DNA of 64,000 nt. Origin: Ixodes scapularis (taxonomy: Eukaryota; Arthropoda; Arachnida; Ixodida; Ixodidae). Under the pieces are notes generated by a model that saw nothing but the letters and a program-made list of their open reading frames with translations, was not told the origin of the DNA and ran no database searches. A program made the position numbers and the translations under genes. This document shows, one piece after another, positions 59,045 to 64,000 of this stretch. The stretch is taken from assembly GCF_016920785.2 (NCBI RefSeq), contig NW_024609835.1, positions 21,667,108 to 21,731,107 on the forward strand. The letters run 5' to 3'. Numbering within the stretch: position 1 is the stretch's first letter; each line of letters begins with the position of its first letter.

Positions 59045-59093
59045 CCATACGGTCCTAACAAACTTCGACATGAAGTTTGTTAGGACCGTATGG
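59045..59093. repeat. Perfect 22-bp hairpin with 5-nt loop
   Basis: CCATACGGTCCTAACAAACT TC at 59045-59066 is exactly complementary to 59072-59093. The flanking DNA (58920-59160) looks like a truncated element. It could be a head-to-head tail junction like the others or a cruciform-prone MITE centre. Confidence 0.85.
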
Positions 59094-60309
59094 TCAAAAC
59101 CACCAACGTTTATTGAACTCAATGGCCATAAAATGCACTGTATCACGACTCCAAACAGGCGAGAAATATTTAGATATCACGTTACCTCCAAATATTACAA
59201 GGTGATTGAATCATGAGATTAAATAATTAGGTCTTGACGTGTTGTTGCATGTCTGTTTTTTTTTCTTCCAATGTTTAGTAATTAGTATGAAATATAGATT
59301 ATCATATGGAAATTTAGAGAACTCTGTGTGTGGAATTTATTTAATATTGAGCTTTATTGCATTGATTTTATTGCGTATCAAATTGTATAATATATGTATT
59401 ACTAAAGAATTACTTCTCTTTACAATGTAGTCGTTCCCTATTTTAATTTCTTTGTTCTATTGCCCCTACTATTATTACATAAACTGCGTGTTTCTTTTTA
59501 GATATTTGGTTACAATGAAACTAAGGGGTTGTCACATTTTATTAAAACTTTCTATCCTTGTCCCGGTCTCTAAATATGATAGCGACTTCTAGAAACCATC
59601 AAAAAGGTACTAAATTATCCATGTATTTTTTAGGACTCTAAGGGTTAATTTGACGTTATAATTCATGTAATCAAATGTGACGAATGACGAGATGTCGTAT
59701 TACCGACAACATTAATCGTTTAACGCCGCGTACTTGTGCCTCCTAACAAAGACAAACAATGCTAGATGCGTGGATGCAGTATTGGTAGGCAATGTGGAAC
59801 GCAAATTAAAGAGGTATAAGGTGCACTCCACACTAACCTAGCGCTTCATTTCATACGCACGCCACAGCCGCGAGCATCCGAGGTCAACTTAAAAGTGAAC
59901 TTTCGCAATAAAAAAAAAAATAAATAGTGTCATTCATCGGAGCTATGAAACAATTAAAGGAACGAAAGCCCCGGTTTTTTTTATGCAAGAGCCGAGTGTG
60001 CTTCATTCTTGGCCCTCGTGCGGGAAGATGTTTTAAAAATATTCCGAGTTTGTTTTTCCTCACAGCGCTTGCATTGGATCTAAACGCGTCACAAACGGCT
60101 ATACCTCCCTACAGAGTTTACGCAAAAGTCACATCAGGGCACTTTACCAGGTATACACGTCGGAAAAGCAACTAACTTGGCACAAGCTTGGCCATCCCAT
60201 GGGGCTTTCTTTAGGCCTAAGACGGTTTTGCTCCCTTCATACGTTAGTTTGTCAGAAACCTTTTTTTTCACCTTGTTTTGGCCTTTCTGGGGCTCGCCAC
60301 ATAATTGCC

Positions 60310-60640
60310 GAAGTCCCAGGCTTGAACCAAAGATGCCACATACGAACCTAAAAACCAGCTGGGAAACCCAAACCTAGCACTTGTTGGCAGTTTAGGCCCA
60401 AATTTGCCCCGTGAAAACCAAACAACCACAAGTGACGCCAAATTCTGTGACTTCTTTGGGGATTTAGGCCCAAAGATGTGAGATGACGCTCTAACTGCCA
60501 GCAGTGAAGCCAACCTTTGGCACTTGTTTGGTTAATATGGTCCAAGATACCCTGACTCTGGCCGAAGAACGTCAAGTTTGGCTCTCCCTCGCCTTCTTCG
60601 GGCTTTTTAACATCCTGAATTCCCAGACAAAGCCCAAATT
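60310..60640. repeat. Degenerate repeat rich in TTTAGGCCCAAA
   Basis: TTTAGGCCCAAA or close variants occur at about 60391, 60468 and 60599, with TTGGCACTTGTTTGG / TAGCACTTGTTGGC motifs between. The spacing is irregular (about 75-90 bp). Probably a decayed satellite or element subterminal region. Confidence 0.45.
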
Positions 60641-60814
60641 TTGACCCGAAAATACTGTGCTAACTGGATGGGCTTTTCACCCGTACAAGTTAGTCGTGAA
60701 CAACAAATTTCAGTGCCTATGCTGGAGCTCTACGAGGGCAGATCCAACGTACAGCTCAGAACTTCTGATGAAATTAAAAGTATATCGTATACAATTCAAA
60801 TACATTTATATTAC

Positions 60815-60929
60815 CTCGTAAAATCTCTTCGTAGGTGTCGAGGCTCCATCGATGTAATACAAAAATGTTGCGGACAACACAGCAAAAAGCAGCACCGAAA
60901 CTTTCATGTCAGTTATCTTAGTCAAACGG
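60815..60929 (-). CDS. Secreted-protein gene, signal-peptide exon
   Basis: Reading the minus strand, an acceptor TTTCTCCCGCAG precedes 60929, so a 5'-UTR intron is likely. ATG is at 60907-60905. The next 31 codons encode MKVSVLLFAVLSATF followed by YYIDGAS and a short polar stretch, a classical signal peptide with cleavage expected after GA or AS. The donor GAG|GTAATA (GT at 60814-60813) leaves phase 0, matching the exon at 58105. This is the strongest part of a minus-strand gene spanning about 55.2-60.9 kb that would encode a secreted protein of about 170-180 residues. Confidence 0.55.
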
Positions 60930-60969
60930 CTGCGGGAGAAAAATATACTCGGTTATTTTCGCTGTAGTA

Positions 60970-61896
60970 AGTTCCTGCATAAACACAATATACCACGATG
61001 TACTCGAATTGTCAATCACTTATGTTTTCTGCGTGAATTTAACCAACTAAATAGGCATAGCTGGTCAAGTGGTAATTACTCACGATGTTCAAGTGACAAA
61101 AGGCCTCCACCTTTTGTGCCCCTCAAATAGTTCCACAATATGCAGAGTCACACTGTTCGCCTTTATCATTGGTTGAACTCATTGAAATTTAATGATTGGT
61201 GTTCTGATTACATCAGTGCACAATATGTACCTAAATCACTTGAATTTAACACCTCCAACACTATAGATGTGTCCTTCGTTTAACAACGACGAACAAATTA
61301 AGGCAGCCGAAATATAACCTTGTAAATTATATTTATCTTGTTTATCGACAATCATGACAATTTCGCGGGCATAGCAACCGCAAAAACTTTTTAAAACAAA
61401 GAATATATATGTTTCGCTTCCGCTTTCCAATGTGAACATTAGAGTGCCATAAACCTACGAAATCGTCTGCTCAAAGCGCGGTGAAATCAAACTACTACGG
61501 CTGCTAAAACCTGAGCCTAATTGCAGTAGTAGTTGCCAGAAGACATTTCCTGAATAGACGGCTAGTTTTTTTCTTTTTACAACGCGCCAGCCACTGGAAA
61601 CATCTGTAGCCCCCCTCGTGCAACAGGCGCAATGCTGGCGGTTCAAAAACATGCCGAAGGTCTCCTGTAGAATACACTCTGTACCATCTCAAATGTTAGC
61701 AGGATACTGGAGAAGATACTGGGGACTGCGCCTCCTCGGCCCTCCAAGTGATCGATCAGCCTGCGGAGTTGAGGATCGCACTACTGAAGTGCTGCCATCT
61801 CACTCTTGCTGACGGCTCAAATGAAAACCTCATCGTCGTCGTCGGCAGTGCTGGTGAGAGTTGACTCGACGGGGGAACTCGAGAGACAGTCAGTAA
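60970..61896. other. No gene recognised; possible promoter side of the minus-strand gene
   Basis: This is upstream of the signal-peptide exon. No TATA box stands out. At 61500-61890 the minus strand may hold remnants of the gag region that continues at 62881, split by the Harbinger insertion, but the frames are too broken to prove it. The last bases TAA (61894-61896) are the target duplication of that element. Confidence 0.4.
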
Positions 61897-62877
61897 GCGC
61901 GTTTACATGAATGCGACTTCACCGCATCGACTCCAATCGTCCTTCGAATGAAGTCGACGTGGCAACGTTTACATAAATTCGCACCAAGCCGTACGAGAAA
62001 GTGGTGCCACGCCGTGTCAAAGCTCAAAGTTAAACCTGCGTTTCTGGCACCGGCCGCACCACGTGACCACATTTTCCCCTGCATCGCACGTGAAGGCCTT
62101 TCGACGCTTTCGGTCAGCGCAAAGATCGTGCCCACTGTCTTCGCTGTGGTGCAAGAAGTTACGAGAGGGAAGAAACATCGAAACCCAAGCGTTTCAGGCT
62201 CCGGGTCGGGCCGCTGGGAAACTCTGGATCAGAGGCGACGTGCGTGCGGACGGCCCGGCGGCGAGCGATATCGTTTCCAAAGGCTCCGAGGACGCCACCG
62301 CGCTTCGCCTCGACAAACCTTGCCATCCGCGCCCGGATCCCGAGGCCGATTGGATCCGACGCAGCCAGGAATGGCACCGAGGTGGGAGCTGCTCGTTCTG
62401 CGCTACACCATGCAGTTCTCGGAGCTCTCGGCGTCGTTCGTGCTTGCGGCGAAGCCTCTAGAGACTCCCTGGGGCGCGCAATTCGTATTTCGCAAGGATC
62501 GGACAGGGGCCGCCCTCACTGAGCAGCTCAGCTATTTTTAGTTCACTTATGATGGCAATAAAAGCTCGCTTTTTTGTCCAGGAGAAAACTGGGGCCGACA
62601 CGGGACCGCTATCCGCCGCCAAGGTTGGCCGCCGCCATGTTCTCAGCTTTTCACTCGCTCCTGCCAGCGAGCGCCTTCCAACAATCCTCCCCGTTCCAAA
62701 CTGCGATGCGACCTCCGTTTACATGGGTTGAATGAATGCGTATTCGCCATCTCGATCCACGTCTGTCTAGCGACTTGAATACGATGCGCCTCCCTAACGC
62801 ATTATGCCGTGTACATGACCGCATTGAATGCGACAACGGGATTCCAAGCGACTAAGTTGCATTTATGTAAACGCGGC
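61897..62877. mobile_element. Harbinger-type nonautonomous element, complete (981 bp)
   Basis: The left end GCGCGTTTACATGAATGCG and the right end (complement GCCGCGTTTACATAAATGC) are TIRs, flanked by TAA on both sides (61894-61896 and 62878-62880), the PIF/Harbinger TWA target. Second TIR-like motifs occur inside each end (CGTTTACATAAAT near 61974, CATGTAAACGG on the other strand near 62715). The GC-rich centre has overlapping open frames in several phases and no transposase. Its sibling is at 26805-27590. Confidence 0.85.
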
Positions 62878-62880
62878 TAA

Positions 62881-63390
62881 TTAAAGTTCTGCTGGAGCGC
62901 TTGCTGGACTTCCCTTCGAACAATCTCGGCGATCGAGAGCGAATCTAGACGTTCGGTGGCAGGTAGCGGCTTCTTCAGGTCTGCACGGAAGGTAAACCGA
63001 ATGATTTCGCGGATCCCCGAGATATTGGGGCTGATTGGGCAGCTGGACGGCGTGGGTGCAGCGACACTAGGAAGTCGATGGTAGTGGGCGGCTCGTGCTT
63101 CCAGGCCTTGTCCTATGTTGGTCGCCTCCGTCACAAACCTTTCGACAATGACAGGTGGACATCGCACACGGCCTTGGAAGATGCTCGCCTTGACACCGAG
63201 AATCAGGATTCTCAGCTTCTTAGCTTCGGCTGCTTGAGGATCGACGCGGCTGCTGAGACGAAGAATATCTTCGACAAAGTTAAGGACGCTCTCGTTAAGG
63301 CGTTGAATCCTCGCTTGATGAAGCTCTTCGGCACGTTCTCTTCGCTGTTGGTCGGTGAACGTACCTCGGAGCTCAGCCTTCAGTTGGTCC
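62881..63390 (-). pseudogene. Ty3/gypsy-like gag remnant
   Basis: The minus strand is open for about 170 codons. It reads an amphipathic gag-like region (NESVLNFVEDILRLSSRVDP, LRILILGVK), then FVTEATNIGQGLEARAAHY and a C-terminal SIAEIVRREVQQALQQ, the pattern of Ty3-type capsid/linker sequences in arthropod elements. It stops exactly where the Harbinger element begins, so the gag was split by that insertion. Upstream of about 63390 the frame breaks. No protease or pol is present nearby. Confidence 0.6.
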
Positions 63391-63729
63391 TAGGAGGTGA
63401 TCGACACTCTATGGTTCTCAAATCAGTTCCGTGCTGTGGCCTCCAAAGCGAAGTAAACGTTCTAAAGGCACTGCTCTGGTGACTAGGTACTCCTTTATTT
63501 TAACAATTTTCACAGCAAGCCCATCGTCTGGACAGACATTACAGACCACTTCAAAAACCTTGAGACATATATTCTGAAACCCTATAAACAAGTAATGACA
63601 TATTATTTCATTTACTTTATTTTCAGGCATCATAGCTTATTGGCGATGCCATCGGTGCTGGAATTGAGATGCTCTAAACCGGATTAGAGTTGTGATGTAG
63701 GCGAGTTGGTTTATCGTAATCGGAAATAA

Positions 63730-63840
63730 ACAGCGCAAAAAAATACAGACAAGGACAAAGGAAAGATGTGAACGACACAAGCGCTGGACTCACAGCTAAA
63801 CATTTTTTGAAAGTAGCACCAACGAAGTAAACCTCACTAT
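63730..63840 (-). repeat. Probable PLE 3' tail on the minus strand
   Basis: On the minus strand the segment reads AGCTGTGAGTCCAGCGCTTG, then a CTTTGTCCTTGTCTG block and a T run, the style of the PLE tails at 1898-2066 and 47430-47500 (TTGTCCCTG/TTTGTCCGTCCC). Upstream coding sequence is lost. The assignment rests on resemblance of tails only. Confidence 0.4.
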
Positions 63841-64000
63841 CGCGTCAGCATGTGTCAAGATAAGCGTTTTCTTCTCTTTTTTTTTTTTTGTCTTTGTCAA
63901 AATATTTATGTTTGGTTGACGCATGCATCTTTCCCCTCTTTTGTTTTGTATACGCTTCCAGTATTTATTTGGTAGTTTTATTTTTGCATCTCCCGATGAT

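Noticed and set aside
61948..62541. 197-codon plus-strand frame inside the Harbinger element
   Set aside because: Several overlapping frames are open on both strands because of high GC. The sibling copy at 26.8 kb does not preserve this frame intact.
1..64000. Endogenous viral sequences, CRISPR arrays, rRNA and tRNA genes
   Set aside because: None was recognised. The only retroviral-type sequence is a Ty3-like gag piece and LTR-like segments, with no envelope-like frame.

Overview
The window is eukaryotic nuclear DNA, most likely from an arthropod and probably a hard tick. It has widely spaced intron-split exons, a connectin-type leucine-rich-repeat (LRR) surface protein, at least one signal-peptide-bearing gene of small exons, and a very dense transposon load. 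The transposons include Penelope-like elements (PLEs), hAT, Harbinger and pogo-like elements, foldback MITEs, a CR1/Jockey-type LINE and Ty3-like LTR pieces. There are no operons, CRISPR arrays or bacterial features. The tick assignment is inference from gene style and repeat content; no species can be named.

Region by region. 1-10.0 kb: repeats with no secure gene, including a hAT MITE and two hairpins built from element tails. 10.08-18.15 kb: the best gene, two exons of a connectin-like LRR protein on the plus strand (10077-11062 and 17622-18154). The 6.6-kb intron between them contains three MITEs, a dead LINE and a short hairpin. 18.3-19.6 kb: a broken PLE with inverted and tandem tails. 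21.8-25.0 kb: a degraded hAT-like region followed by a solo LTR. 26.8-29.5 kb: a Harbinger element, a CpG-rich possible promoter/first exon and a pogo-like element.

29.7-41.7 kb holds a possible spliced transcription unit on the plus strand. It has a signal-peptide-like exon at 29682-29849, three related copies of a downstream exon (32261, 33754, 36077) and a candidate terminal exon with an AATAAA near 41.69 kb. The second and third exon copies lie in a 2.37-kb tandem segmental duplication. Copy 2 was later hit by a head-to-head PLE insertion (36721-37412) and a 2.2-kb TIR transposon (38723-40911); copy 1 preserves both empty sites.

41.9-46.7 kb is a cluster of TIR and foldback transposons, including a distinctive element with arrays of a 17-bp motif in its TIRs (45507-46694). 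47.4-49.8 kb is a nearly complete PLE on the minus strand, with reverse transcriptase (RT) and GIY-YIG endonuclease, broken by about three frameshifts. 51.1-54.8 kb is a large inverted repeat whose outer edges both abut (TA)n tracts.

55.2-60.9 kb holds a probable secreted-protein gene on the minus strand, assembled from short exons with matching splice phases. It is possibly lipocalin-like, but the family is uncertain. 61.9-63.4 kb is a Harbinger element inserted in a Ty3-like gag remnant. Only the connectin-like gene is confidently host coding sequence; most of the rest is mobile DNA in several nested layers.
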